Positions 36,912-45,439 of a stretch of DNA of 64,000 nucleotides are shown piece by piece. The stretch covers positions 6,076,001 through 6,140,000 of the forward strand of contig NZ_QUMQ01000001.1 in the NCBI RefSeq assembly GCF_003387075.1. Direction: 5' to 3'. This DNA comes from Asanoa ferruginea. Lineage in GTDB: Bacteria; Actinomycetota; Actinomycetes; Mycobacteriales; Micromonosporaceae. Each line of letters opens with the position of its first letter. Within the stretch, counting starts at the first letter, position 1. Made by a program: the position numbers and the translations under genes. The notes below the pieces were generated by a model. The model did no database searches and had not been told where the DNA came from. It worked only from the letters and a program-made list of their open reading frames with translations.

Positions 36912-36949
36912 CAAACGCGCAATCAAGCTAGTTCATTTACGCGCGTTTG
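36912..36949. promoter_or_regulatory. Inverted repeat between deoR and GH114 genes
   Basis: CAAACGCGC (36912-36920) and GCGCGTTTG (36941-36949) form a perfect 9-bp inverted repeat with a 20-bp spacer, 26 bp before deoR and 47 bp before the GH114 gene. It is well placed to repress both divergent promoters. Confidence 0.55.
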
Positions 36950-36996
36950 AGCAAGAAAGGCTTGCCAGGCCGCTCGCGCAGGCAGAGGATCCGCAG

Positions 36997-38826
36997 ATGG
37001 CTATATCACGTTCCTCGGCGCACCCGGCGCCCGCACTGACCCCGATAAGGCGGCGGCAGATCCTCGCGGCCGCATTGGCTACGCCGCTGTTGTTGACGAC
37101 GACAGCGGCGCCCGCGTCGGCCGCGAAGCCGTGCGTGCAGGATCCGACGGTCGCCGCCCTGAAAGCGAAGATCAACGAGCTCTATGCGAGTGGATCCGGC
37201 TTGGTGGGCCGCACCCACAAGATGCAGGCGTTCATCATGGAGCTCGCACTCCACGCGAAGACGCGTAACCCCGACTTCAAGATCATTCCCCAGGATGCGG
37301 CCGCGCTGGCCTTCATCGACGGCGACGTGAGCAAGGGAGTGCTGCCGGATCTCGTCTCTCTCGTCGATGGCTGGGGTAAGGAGTCACTGCTCCTCGGCGG
37401 GGACGGAACGACTCCGACCTCGGAGCAGGCGGCCTACATCGCGCTGGTCAAGGAAGGCCTGATGGTCACCGAGACCTCGACCGTCAACTCGCCCGCGCAG
37501 CTTCAGGAGTACTACCGCCGAGCCCAGAACTGGGGCATCATCCCCTACCCGCGGATCGGCGGGACACTGGCTCAGCAGCTGTTCCCGGGCAAGCGCTGGG
37601 CGCAGAACGGTGACTACTTCTGGGTCGAGAACCCAGCGACGATCGGTCTCAGCGGCCGGATCGACGGCAAGAGGAATGTCCGCGACCTGACCGACGCCCG
37701 GAACTACCTCTACAACATCAACGGCCGGCCCTTCGACGCCTGGAGCACGTGGGACGACGAAGAGGCCGCCGCTCTCGCGGCGGGCGAGCCCGACCGGACG
37801 AGGATCACCGACTCCTACGGAAACGGTCTGCTGGTTCCGTCCCCAGGTGGTCGCTACCGGCCGGCGGGAGACGCCACTGTCGTGCAGAACGCGATAGCTC
37901 AGTACGGCGACCAGTGGGACTGGTGGTGGCGGGCTGCGGGTCTCAACGTGAACGACGGCCGGAAGACGTGGCTCAACGCGCTGCGAAACTCCGACTACGA
38001 CGTCATCTACATCGACTCCTTCTACAACCACCGGGCGCTGCCCGGGGAACAGACGCCGCTGACGCGCGCCGAGATCGAAAGCCTCAAGCGCAAGCCGGGC
38101 GGCGGCAGGCGGCAGGTCATCGCCTACATCAGCGTCGGATCGGCGGAGCAGAACCGTTGGTACTGCCAGGACGACTGGGTCTGGATCGACCCCACCAACC
38201 CGAACACCGAACGGAGCATGAAGTCCGGCAAGATCGTCAACACCGTCTACTCGCCGCCCGAGAACGCCCCGGCGTGGCTGGCCCTGGGATACGGCGGCAA
38301 CTACGCCGAAGAGGCCGTGGTGCAGTGGTGGAACCCCGAGTGGCGCGACATCATCGTCAACGGTGGCAGCCCGTACGCGAACATCGCCACTCATGACAAC
38401 ACGTCCTCCATCGACCGAATCATCAGCCAGGGATTCGACGGCGCGTACCTGGACAACGTCGGCGTCTACAGCCGGACGAGCGGCGGCGGCGGGTGGAACG
38501 CGTTCGAGGCCTACTGGCTTGCTAACGGCGGCATTCCTGGTGAGGATCGCCCGTACATTCCGGTGGGCACGGTCAAGCCCGGCAACCGGCAGGCCCACCT
38601 CGACTTCGCGATCGCGTCAGCGAACGGGAAGGGGTATTCGGTCTACCTCAAGGCGGCCGATGCGCAGGGGCCGTTCAAGCCTTACCGCGACGTCAACTAC
38701 GACGCCAAGGGCGTGCACATCAAGGGCCTGACCAACGGCACGCAGTACCTCGCCTACGTGCAACGCGTCGCCGGCGGAGCGACCTCGAGAACCGAGACGG
38801 TGAGCTTTACGGTGGGTCACCGATGA
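36997..38826 (+). CDS. Secreted GH114-like (endo-alpha-1,4-polygalactosaminidase family) protein
   Basis: The 609-residue product has a Tat/Sec-like signal (PIRRRQILAAALATPLLL, cleavage near ASA-AK at about residue 43). A first domain (about 50-290) is unfamiliar. The central region shows TIM-barrel blocks of the GH114/TM1410 group: DVIYIDSFYNH, QVIAYISVGSAEQNRWYC and GFDGAYLDNVGVYSR. A C-terminal module (about 526-609) is nearly identical to that of the next protein. GH114 enzymes cut alpha-1,4-linked galactosamine polymers. A secreted hydrolase feeding the importer and amino-sugar enzymes of the island fits well. Confidence 0.78.
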   Translation: MAISRSSAHPAPALTPIRRRQILAAALATPLLLTTTAAPASAAKPCVQDPTVAALKAKINELYASGSGLVGRTHKMQAFIMELALHAKTRNPDFKIIPQDAAALAFIDGDVSKGVLPDLVSLVDGWGKESLLLGGDGTTPTSEQAAYIALVKEGLMVTETSTVNSPAQLQEYYRRAQNWGIIPYPRIGGTLAQQLFPGKRWAQNGDYFWVENPATIGLSGRIDGKRNVRDLTDARNYLYNINGRPFDAWSTWDDEEAAALAAGEPDRTRITDSYGNGLLVPSPGGRYRPAGDATVVQNAIAQYGDQWDWWWRAAGLNVNDGRKTWLNALRNSDYDVIYIDSFYNHRALPGEQTPLTRAEIESLKRKPGGGRRQVIAYISVGSAEQNRWYCQDDWVWIDPTNPNTERSMKSGKIVNTVYSPPENAPAWLALGYGGNYAEEAVVQWWNPEWRDIIVNGGSPYANIATHDNTSSIDRIISQGFDGAYLDNVGVYSRTSGGGGWNAFEAYWLANGGIPGEDRPYIPVGTVKPGNRQAHLDFAIASANGKGYSVYLKAADAQGPFKPYRDVNYDAKGVHIKGLTNGTQYLAYVQRVAGGATSRTETVSFTVGHR

Positions 38827-40934
38827 AAATGAGGCGGGCGCTCTCTCTGCTGCTGGCTCCGGCGCTGCTGCTGACCATGAGCGCGTTTTCTCATGGCGGA
38901 GTCCAATGTGCGGGTTCCTCGGCGCCGCTGGTGCCGCAAGGCCTGAACTACACGGAGAACCCGGTCGACGTGCCGAACCCGGACAGAGGGTTCTACCGTG
39001 CCAACGACGGGATGGTGGTGCCGGTCACCGGCCAGGGCTCCGGAACCGTCAACGTCGGGAACAGCCCGGTGACCGTGGGTGGCGCGGTCGTCAATACCCG
39101 CATCAGCCACATCTACTTCGATCTGAGGAACTACTCGAGCAATACCTTCACGTCGCGGGGCACCAGATATACCGCGAGCTATCGGGCCCCCGCGGATGTG
39201 TCGATACAATCACGGCCCGGTGACAAGCCGCCGTACGCCTACGCGACTCATTTCGACTACTGGAAGGCAAACGTCCTGCCCACGTGGCCGCGCGGCACGT
39301 CCCAACCCTTGACAGCGGATGCCCTCGCCTACATCAGGGCCAAGCTTCAGGAGGTCAGGAACGGCAACGGGGTCACCATGGTCCGCTTCAACTACGACGG
39401 CCTGGGCTACAGCTGGGTCTCCGTCGAGCATCCGCAGGACGGCTACATGGACCGGTCCGTCGCGGACATCGAGCCGGACAAAGCGACCGTTCTCCAGCAC
39501 ATCGCGCAGCTGAAGCCCATCCTGCACGAGTTCGAAGACGTCATCATGGGGGTGGACGGAGGCTTCTTCGGTCCCTGGGGCGAAGAGCACTCGACGACCT
39601 TCGGCACGAGTCCGCAGGCGTACGCCTGGATGCTGAACGCGTTGCTGGACGCCGTCCCCGAGTCGCGCTCGATCACCGTCCAGGGTGGCGCGTTCGTGTC
39701 GTGGTACAACGCGAAATACCACACCCACTACACCTTCCAAAACATCGACAAGATGCCGCCACCGAAGGCGGGTACCCCAGAGGCGCGGTTCGGCTTCTTC
39801 AACGACAGCTATGCGTACGGCGAGGACGAAGGGGACAACTACCCCAACGACTGGGGTTCGCTGTCCGAAGGGGCCGGCTGGCCGGGTAACCCGCTGGGCG
39901 CCGCGGACACGTATGACCGCGGCCGGCTGATGACCTGGATCAGGAAGCAGAACAACCTCTATGGCGGCGAGGCGCAGGGCGACGCGACCCTTTGGAACAC
40001 CTATCCGTTCGTCGGCTGGGAAGCCGCTTATGCACAGACCGTCTACCTGAACGCGGACTACGAGGACTCCGTCCACGACAGGTGGGGAGACTTCACGTAC
40101 ACGAAAGACAACGTCAAGCAGAAGATGACGAATGCGTACGAGGAGCCGTACCGGACGGAGTACGCGACCTTCGACCCCCTGTACGACGGCAGAACCGGAG
40201 CGGAGTACTTCCGCGACAGACTGGGCTATCGGTTGGTGCTGCGTGACGCGAACGCGAGCGGGTGGGTCAAGCAGAACGGCACCCTCGAGTTCGACGGAAG
40301 CATCCAGAACGTCGGCTTCGGGAACATCGTCAACAAGAAGAACGTGTCGGTCGTCCTGAAGTCCAAGGCGGATGGCAAGTCCTACACGGCGCTGACCAAG
40401 ATCGACGCGAGGAACTGGCGGCCCGACCTGGACAGCAGGGCGAGCAACACCGCCGCCTACCGCGATCTGAGCTTCGCGATCGACATGCACAAGTTCGGCA
40501 ACGTGCCCGTCGGCGACTACGACATCTACCTGAAGATCAACGATCCCAAAGAGACCACCCCCAACAAGCGCAGCATTCAGTTCGCGAACAATGGCGAGGG
40601 CATCTGGGACGCCGACCTCGGCGCGAACCTGCTCGGCTCGACAACGGTCAACGCCGCCAACGACATCCCCGTCACGCGCATCAAACCCGGTAACGGCCAG
40701 GTGGACCTGGACTTCGCGATCGGGTCGTCGAACGGGAAGGGGTATTCGGTCTACCTCAAGAAGGCGGATGCGCCAGGGCCGTTCACCCTCTACAGCAACG
40801 TCAACTACAACTCGAAGGGCGTGCACATCAAGGGCCTGACCAACGGCACGCAATACTTCGCCTATGTGCAACGCAACGCCGGCGGAAAGACCTCGAGAAC
40901 CGAGACCGTGAGCTTCACGCCGGGTCACCGGTGA
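38823..40934 (+). CDS. Secreted DUF4874/DUF4832 protein
   Basis: The 703-residue protein starts at ATG 38823 overlapping the previous stop (ATGA). A signal peptide (MRRALSLLLAPALLLTMSAFS) is followed by the DUF4874 pattern (ENPVDVPNPDRGFYRAN and VTMVRFNYD) and the DUF4832 pattern (RLGYRLVLRDA). The last about 83 residues repeat the C-terminal module of the GH114-like protein. Such proteins are extracellular and associated with exopolysaccharide hydrolases, without a proven reaction. Co-translation with the GH114-like enzyme suggests joint action on one polymer. Confidence 0.82.
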   Translation: MKMRRALSLLLAPALLLTMSAFSHGGVQCAGSSAPLVPQGLNYTENPVDVPNPDRGFYRANDGMVVPVTGQGSGTVNVGNSPVTVGGAVVNTRISHIYFDLRNYSSNTFTSRGTRYTASYRAPADVSIQSRPGDKPPYAYATHFDYWKANVLPTWPRGTSQPLTADALAYIRAKLQEVRNGNGVTMVRFNYDGLGYSWVSVEHPQDGYMDRSVADIEPDKATVLQHIAQLKPILHEFEDVIMGVDGGFFGPWGEEHSTTFGTSPQAYAWMLNALLDAVPESRSITVQGGAFVSWYNAKYHTHYTFQNIDKMPPPKAGTPEARFGFFNDSYAYGEDEGDNYPNDWGSLSEGAGWPGNPLGAADTYDRGRLMTWIRKQNNLYGGEAQGDATLWNTYPFVGWEAAYAQTVYLNADYEDSVHDRWGDFTYTKDNVKQKMTNAYEEPYRTEYATFDPLYDGRTGAEYFRDRLGYRLVLRDANASGWVKQNGTLEFDGSIQNVGFGNIVNKKNVSVVLKSKADGKSYTALTKIDARNWRPDLDSRASNTAAYRDLSFAIDMHKFGNVPVGDYDIYLKINDPKETTPNKRSIQFANNGEGIWDADLGANLLGSTTVNAANDIPVTRIKPGNGQVDLDFAIGSSNGKGYSVYLKKADAPGPFTLYSNVNYNSKGVHIKGLTNGTQYFAYVQRNAGGKTSRTETVSFTPGHR

Positions 40935-40995
40935 CGTGAGCGCCACCCTGCGGTGGTCGGCTCGGCCGATGCCGCGGGGGAACGGCGTGGTAGTT

Positions 40996-41024
40996 GAGGT
41001 CGGCCGGTCGTTCCGGCCGGCCTC
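40996..41024 (+). terminator. Hairpin after the DUF4832 gene
   Basis: GAGGTCGGCCGG and CCGGCCGGCCTC pair over 12 bp (one T-G wobble) around TCGTT, 61 bp after the stop codon. It is the probable terminator of the two-gene operon. Confidence 0.55.
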
Positions 41025-41131
41025 GGCCCTCCCGGTTGACCTCTCGGCCCGTCTCTGTGATCAACAGAGATAGGCCTATCCGCTCGTCTTCGCCACTCCG
41101 CCCGTGCCGCTGAATTAATACACTGGGCCGC

Positions 41132-42712
41132 ATGGCCGGGCCGTCAGCTGATCTGCGAGTGCGCCGCCTCGAGCTGCTGGCCGTCATGTCGCTGGGTGCC
41201 GATCTCGGCCTCGGTCAGCCGATGGAGCACGTGCTGCGTGAGTGCCTGATCGCGATGCGCCTGGCCGAGCGAGTCGGACTGGATACGAGGGGCCGCGCGA
41301 CCGTTTGCTACACGGCGCTGCTGACCTGGGTCGGCTGCCACGTGGACGCCTACGAGCAGGCGAAGTGGTTCGGTGATGACCTGGCATTCAAGTCTGACTT
41401 TCCGATGGTCGACGGGGCGGGGACGGGTTTCGTCCTGCGTCATCTGGGTGCCGGGCGACCGCTGGTCGACCGGGCCCGGCTCGGGTTGGCGCTGATCGGC
41501 GGTGGCCGGCGCGAGGTCGAGGCGATCATCGACAACCATCGGCGGGCAGCGGAGGATCTGGCCCACCAGCTCGGTCTCGACGCCGAGGTTCGGGACAGCC
41601 TTGGGCAGGCTTTCGAACGGTGGGATGGAAGGGGTACCCCAGGGCTGGCCCGGGGGCCCGCGATCTCGCTGGTCGCACGGCTGGTGACCCTGGCTGATGT
41701 GGTCGAGGTTTTCCACCGGTTGGGTGGCGTTGAGGCGGCCGTGGCGGTCGCCCGTGAGCGGCGGGGGACTCAGTTCGATCCGGAGCTGGTCGATCTGTTC
41801 GTGTCCGTCGCCGACGAAATCTTGGTGGGGCCTGACGGCGAGGCGACCTGGAGCGCGGTGATCGCCGCCGAGCCCGAGCTCGACGTCGTGCTGACTGGCG
41901 CGGAGCTCGACGCGGCGCTCGCGGCGGTAGCCAACTTCGCCGATGTGAAGTCGCCTTACACGCTCGGCCATTCGTGCGCGGTGGCCCTGCTGGCCGAGTC
42001 GGCGGCTCGTACCGCCGGACTGGTCGAGGCTGACGCGGTGCTGGTGCGGCGGGCCGCGTATGTCCATGACCTCGGCCGGCTTGGCGTGTCCAATACCATC
42101 TGGGACAAGCCGAGCAGCCTCAGCGTCGGCGAACGGGAACGGGTGCGGCTGCACCCGTATCTGACCGAGCGGATGCTGGCGGCGTCGGCACTCGCTCCAC
42201 TGGGGACGGTGGCGATAGCCCATCACGAACGGCTGGACGGCTCTGGATACCCCCGGGGCATCACCGGCGATGCTCTGCCCATGGTCGCCCGGATTCTAGG
42301 AGCGGCCGATGCCTACCGGTCCAAGCTGGAACCGCGACCGCACCGAGCCCGGCTGACGGCCGATCAAGCCGCGGCCTACCTGCGCGATGAGGCACGGGTC
42401 GGCCGGCTCGACGGCGACGCGGTCGAGGGTGTGCTGCACGTGGCCGGGCACGCGGTGCGTCGCCGCCGCTCCTGGCCGGCCGGGCTCACGGCCCGAGAGG
42501 TCGAAGTCCTCCGGTTGGCCGCCCGAGGGCTGGCGGTCGCGGCCATTGCCGCCCAGCTAGGCATCTCCAAAAAAAACCGCCGCCAACCACGTGGAGCACA
42601 TCTACGTCAAGATCGGTGTGTCCAACCGGGCCCGGGCCAGTCTGTTCGCCGTGAAGCACGGCCTGATCGGCGACGACGACATCGACGCGGAGTCGCGACA
42701 AAGATGAGGTGA
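41132..42712 (+). CDS. HD-GYP/LuxR-type regulator with frameshift at an A8 tract
   Basis: The N-terminal and central parts hold an HD-GYP phosphohydrolase-like domain (YVHDLGRLGVSN, then HHERLDGSGYPRG, GAADAYRS), as in c-di-GMP phosphodiesterases. A LuxR helix-turn-helix follows (LTAREVEVLRLAARGLAVAAIAAQLGISKK). At 42569-42576 there are eight A residues. With seven the frame would continue as TAANHVEHIYVKIGVSNR, the canonical LuxR recognition helix, and end at 42707. As written it reads into an Arg-rich out-of-frame tail to 42712. The DNA-binding end is thus broken unless slippage or a sequencing error restores it. Confidence 0.75.
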   Translation: MAGPSADLRVRRLELLAVMSLGADLGLGQPMEHVLRECLIAMRLAERVGLDTRGRATVCYTALLTWVGCHVDAYEQAKWFGDDLAFKSDFPMVDGAGTGFVLRHLGAGRPLVDRARLGLALIGGGRREVEAIIDNHRRAAEDLAHQLGLDAEVRDSLGQAFERWDGRGTPGLARGPAISLVARLVTLADVVEVFHRLGGVEAAVAVARERRGTQFDPELVDLFVSVADEILVGPDGEATWSAVIAAEPELDVVLTGAELDAALAAVANFADVKSPYTLGHSCAVALLAESAARTAGLVEADAVLVRRAAYVHDLGRLGVSNTIWDKPSSLSVGERERVRLHPYLTERMLAASALAPLGTVAIAHHERLDGSGYPRGITGDALPMVARILGAADAYRSKLEPRPHRARLTADQAAAYLRDEARVGRLDGDAVEGVLHVAGHAVRRRRSWPAGLTAREVEVLRLAARGLAVAAIAAQLGISKKNRRQPRGAHLRQDRCVQPGPGQSVRREARPDRRRRHRRGVATKMR

Positions 42713-42719
42713 ATGCCTC

Positions 42720-43352
42720 ATGTCCGCCCCCGTGCTCCGACCTAACGTCGATCGCATGGGCACCGGCATGAGGGAGACGGCCTTGACTCGCGTGGTGTGG
42801 GACGGCGACAGCAGCTACGAGATGGTGCTCGAGGCGCACTGCGACGCCTCGCCATCCGCGGTCTACGACGTGCTGGCAAACCTGGAGACCCACCTGGACT
42901 GGGCCGGCCGCAAGCAACGGCACGGGTTTCAACTCACGTCGCTGCGGGCCGACGGCCCGATGCGGGCCGGCTCCGAATTCACGAGCGTCGGATCAATGCC
43001 GATGACCCGCACCCGTTGGCAGGACCACAGCGTGGTCGTGCGCGCCGACCAGGCCGCCGTCATCGAGTTTCACACTGACGGCGTCGCGGTGTGGCCAACC
43101 GGCCGCCGCACCGAGGCCCGGTGGGAGCACCGCTACGAGATCGAGCCGGCCGCCGACGGCGCGCGGGTGACCTACCGGCTGCGCCGGGCATCCATGACGA
43201 ACCCGCCGCTGCGGATGCGCCTTCCCCTCATGGCCACGCTGACGCACCGCGTGATGATCCCGTTCCTGTGCCGCCGTGGCTTCCACAATCTGCTCTGGGC
43301 AGCCGAACAGTTGGCCCAGCCGGTGCCGCCCGCGGCTCGGTCCATCGACTGA
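42720..43352 (+). CDS. SRPBCC family protein
   Basis: The 210-residue protein starts at ATG 42720, 12 bp after the corrected end of the HD-GYP/LuxR gene; a start at Met13 or Met17 is possible. Residues 35-190 look like a polyketide cyclase/START-like fold: VLEAHCDASPSAVYDVLANLETHLDWAG, ARWEHRYEIEPAADGARVTYRLRR. Such folds bind hydrophobic ligands or act as lipid carriers. The role here is unknown. Confidence 0.75.
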   Translation: MSAPVLRPNVDRMGTGMRETALTRVVWDGDSSYEMVLEAHCDASPSAVYDVLANLETHLDWAGRKQRHGFQLTSLRADGPMRAGSEFTSVGSMPMTRTRWQDHSVVVRADQAAVIEFHTDGVAVWPTGRRTEARWEHRYEIEPAADGARVTYRLRRASMTNPPLRMRLPLMATLTHRVMIPFLCRRGFHNLLWAAEQLAQPVPPAARSID

Positions 43353-43381
43353 CATGCGCTCCACTCGCGGTAGAGCAGTAG

Positions 43382-43537
43382 GTCCTGTCCGTCTTGGTTT
43401 CTGCCGGTATCTTACTGGCCGGCGCCATCACGATCTTTCTTCCCTCAATCGAGCCGATCAAGAACATGCGGGGCCTAGGTGGCGCGATGCGCGCCGAGGA
43501 GGCCGCCGAGGCTGAAGCGACCACCGAACGCCGCTAG
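43382..43537 (+). pseudogene. Short remnant of a membrane protein C-terminus
   Basis: Between two in-frame stops (43379 and 43535) the frame encodes VLSVLVSAGILLAGAITIFL followed by a charged tail rich in Glu and Ala. It has no start codon of its own and looks like the last membrane helix of a lost transporter, perhaps MFS. Evidence is composition only. Confidence 0.3.
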
Positions 43538-43745
43538 AGGATCTCGCGGGGCCGCCCCTGCAGGGGAAACCGCGTATCGGTGAGCTGTTCGGAAAGTGAC
43601 CAGAGCCTCGCGGCCATCTGTGGTCCTGGGCGTCGGCGGCGCTCCGCGCATGTGCCCGAGGCGGCTGGGTCCGGCGAAGCTGTTGCCCGGTAGGTCGGCG
43701 ACGGCCGCGGCGGTGGTCGCGGCCGCCTACCGCTGGACGATGCCC
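43534..43745 (-). pseudogene. Remnant of a short-chain dehydrogenase C-terminus
   Basis: On the minus strand one frame reads LPGNSFAGPSRLGHMRG and, after a frame change, MAARLWSLSEQLTDTRFPL, which resemble the consecutive C-terminal blocks of a class of SDR enzymes. The rest of the gene is absent. The region 43353-43816 therefore holds only decayed gene ends. Confidence 0.4.
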
Positions 43746-43816
43746 GCGTGGCCACCTGGTGGAAACGCGCGTCGCCGTGCGCCATCCTATGCGTGGCTCT
43801 ACGAAGGGATCGGGAC

Positions 43817-44686
43817 ATGACGACGATTTCCACTCGGGACGGCCGGTTGCTCGACGTGGACGTGAGCGGCCCCGCCGACGGTGTACCGCTGGTCTTCCAC
43901 CACGGCACCCCTGGGTCGGCTTGGCCGTTGCGTTACATGCGGCGGGGCGTGCACGAGCGGGGCCTGCGGCTCGTGACGTTCTCCCGGGCCGGTTACGGCG
44001 GCTCGACGCGCGCTGCGGGCCGGGCGGTGGTGGACGTGGTCGCGGATGTGCGGGACGTGCTCGACCACGTCGGCGCTCCGCGCTGCCTGGTGGCGGGCTG
44101 GTCCGGGGGCGGGCCGCACGCCCTCGCGACGGCCGCGCGGCTGCCGGAGCGGGTGGTGGCGGCGCTGGTGATCGCCGGGGTCGCGCCGTACGACGCCGAG
44201 GGCCTGGACTTTCTCGCCGGCATGGGCGAGGACAACGTCACGGAGTTCGGCGCGGCGGCGCGCGGGGAGCAGCACCTGCGCCCATACCTGGAGAAGGAGG
44301 CCGAGGGGATGCGCGACACCGACGCCGCCGGTCTGATCGCCGGGTTGTCGAGTTTGCTGCCGCCCGTGGACCGGGCCGTGCTGACCGACGAGTTCGGCGT
44401 GGATCTAACGGCCGGCTTCGCGGAGGGGCTGCGTCTGGGCGTCGACGGCTGGCTCGACGACGACCTCGCCTTCATTAGGGACTGGGGTTTCGAGCTGGCC
44501 GAGATCGCCATGCCGACGTACGTGTGGCAGGGCAGCGAGGACCTGATGGTGCCCTACGCCCACGGCAAGTGGCTCGCGGCGCACGTGCCGGGGGTGACCG
44601 CCCATCTGGAGCAAGGGGAGGGACACCTGTCGGTGGGAGTCGGGGCTTTCGACCGCATGCTCGACGAACTCGTTGCTGCGCTGTGA
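43817..44686 (+). CDS. Alpha/beta hydrolase
   Basis: This 289-residue protein starts at ATG 43817. An oxyanion-side [13 protein letters not shown] precedes the nucleophile elbow [10 protein letters not shown]. The acid residue probably lies in [11 protein letters not shown] and the His in GEGHLSVG. This is a cytoplasmic hydrolase of the epoxide hydrolase/haloperoxidase-like group with unknown substrate. A strong palindrome follows as terminator. Confidence 0.88.
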   Translation: MTTISTRDGRLLDVDVSGPADGVPLVFHHGTPGSAWPLRYMRRGVHERGLRLVTFSRAGYGGSTRAAGRAVVDVVADVRDVLDHVGAPRCLVAGWSGGGPHALATAARLPERVVAALVIAGVAPYDAEGLDFLAGMGEDNVTEFGAAARGEQHLRPYLEKEAEGMRDTDAAGLIAGLSSLLPPVDRAVLTDEFGVDLTAGFAEGLRLGVDGWLDDDLAFIRDWGFELAEIAMPTYVWQGSEDLMVPYAHGKWLAAHVPGVTAHLEQGEGHLSVGVGAFDRMLDELVAAL

Positions 44687-44710
44687 TAAGGCGGTAGGCC
44701 CTCGAGGCCG

Positions 44711-44745
44711 CAGAGGGCATATCCATCGATCGGATATGCCCTCTG
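44711..44745 (+). terminator. Perfect 14-bp hairpin after the alpha/beta hydrolase
   Basis: CAGAGGGCATATCC and GGATATGCCCTCTG pair perfectly around ATCGATC, 25 bp after the stop. It is AT-richer than its surroundings and is the likely transcription terminator. Confidence 0.6.
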
Positions 44746-44762
44746 AGCTGTGTCGGGACGAC

Positions 44763-44995
44763 CCCCAGCTCTTGGCTGGGTGAGCGGCATGCTCAGCAAC
44801 GTATTCCCAGGTCGTGCAAAGCATAGACCAGCCGAGTAAAGGAGTCTTGTTGATGCCTCCTATGTAGACGCTGCGGGCTCCAGCGTAGACCACACACCGA
44901 TGGCGCCCAGAAGCGATGTATCGACCGCGTTGGGATATCGGTAACAGTGCGAGAAGTCGGCCTACGCGGCTGGGCGAGAACGCCTGCGAAACGGC
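44763..44995 (-). repeat. Degenerate repeat, copy 2 (related to 22055-22135 and 21690-21845)
   Basis: 44763-44845 matches the piece at 22055-22135 (CCCCCAGCTCTTGGCTGGG, then GCAACGT.TTCCCAGGTC). 44845-44995 matches 21690-21845. One minus-strand frame reads TTWEYVAEHAAHPAKSWG at its end and HCYRYPN earlier, but with stops between. It looks like a decayed copy of a small gene family placed near both island ends. Confidence 0.45.
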
Positions 44996-45100
44996 GGCGG
45001 CATCGCCGTGCTTGCGCTGCAGCGCGCGGTTGGACATCCCAGATCGGGCAACCCGTCGGATCGCCGCGTACAGGTCGACCCGGGAACGCGGCTGTGTCAT
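44984..45100 (-). mobile_element. Remnant of an IS21-type transposase (IstA N-terminus)
   Basis: From ATG 45100 the minus strand encodes SRVDLYAAIRRVARSGMSNR followed by ALQRKHG, matching the N-terminal helix-turn-helix of IS21-family IstA transposases. After about 39 residues the similarity stops and runs into the degenerate repeat. The catalytic domain and IstB are absent. 45101-45439 holds nothing I recognise. Confidence 0.55.
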
Positions 45101-45439
45101 CGGTGGCACTCCTGACGTGAGCACGCCGTGGGCACGACTTTCGGCACCGGGCCACTGCCCGGGAACGGTGACCGCATGCGACCACAGCCCGGAATGACTG
45201 GCCCTACCGAGGTGCCTGGTCATGTGCTGCGCAGGGGTTCGGTGGGCGGTACTGAGTCGGCCCGGAGTGCGGGGTACGACCGACGACGGAGCCGATGAGC
45301 AGTGAGTAGGCCAGGTCGAGTCCCACTGAGGCCCAGGTCAGTACGACGGCCCGGCCTTGCGTGGTGACGAAGACGTTGGTGACGAGCACGCTGCTTGCGC
45401 GGTGCCTAATCGGTCTTCCCGCAACACCTCGCGGGCCCC

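Noticed and set aside
37384-38598. 404-codon minus-strand frame opposite the GH114-like gene
   Set aside because: Antisense shadow with low-complexity Val/Arg/Gly composition; the plus strand has signal peptide and family motifs.
39210-40946. 578-codon minus-strand frame opposite the DUF4832 gene
   Set aside because: Antisense shadow, same reasons; no start context and no recognisable domain.
45204-45439. Minus-strand frame with a hydrophobic stretch (LTWASVGLDLAYSLLIGSV)
   Set aside because: It is open only as part of an out-of-frame reading of the hydrolase gene, with no start signal or family match; could be a remnant but not supportable.
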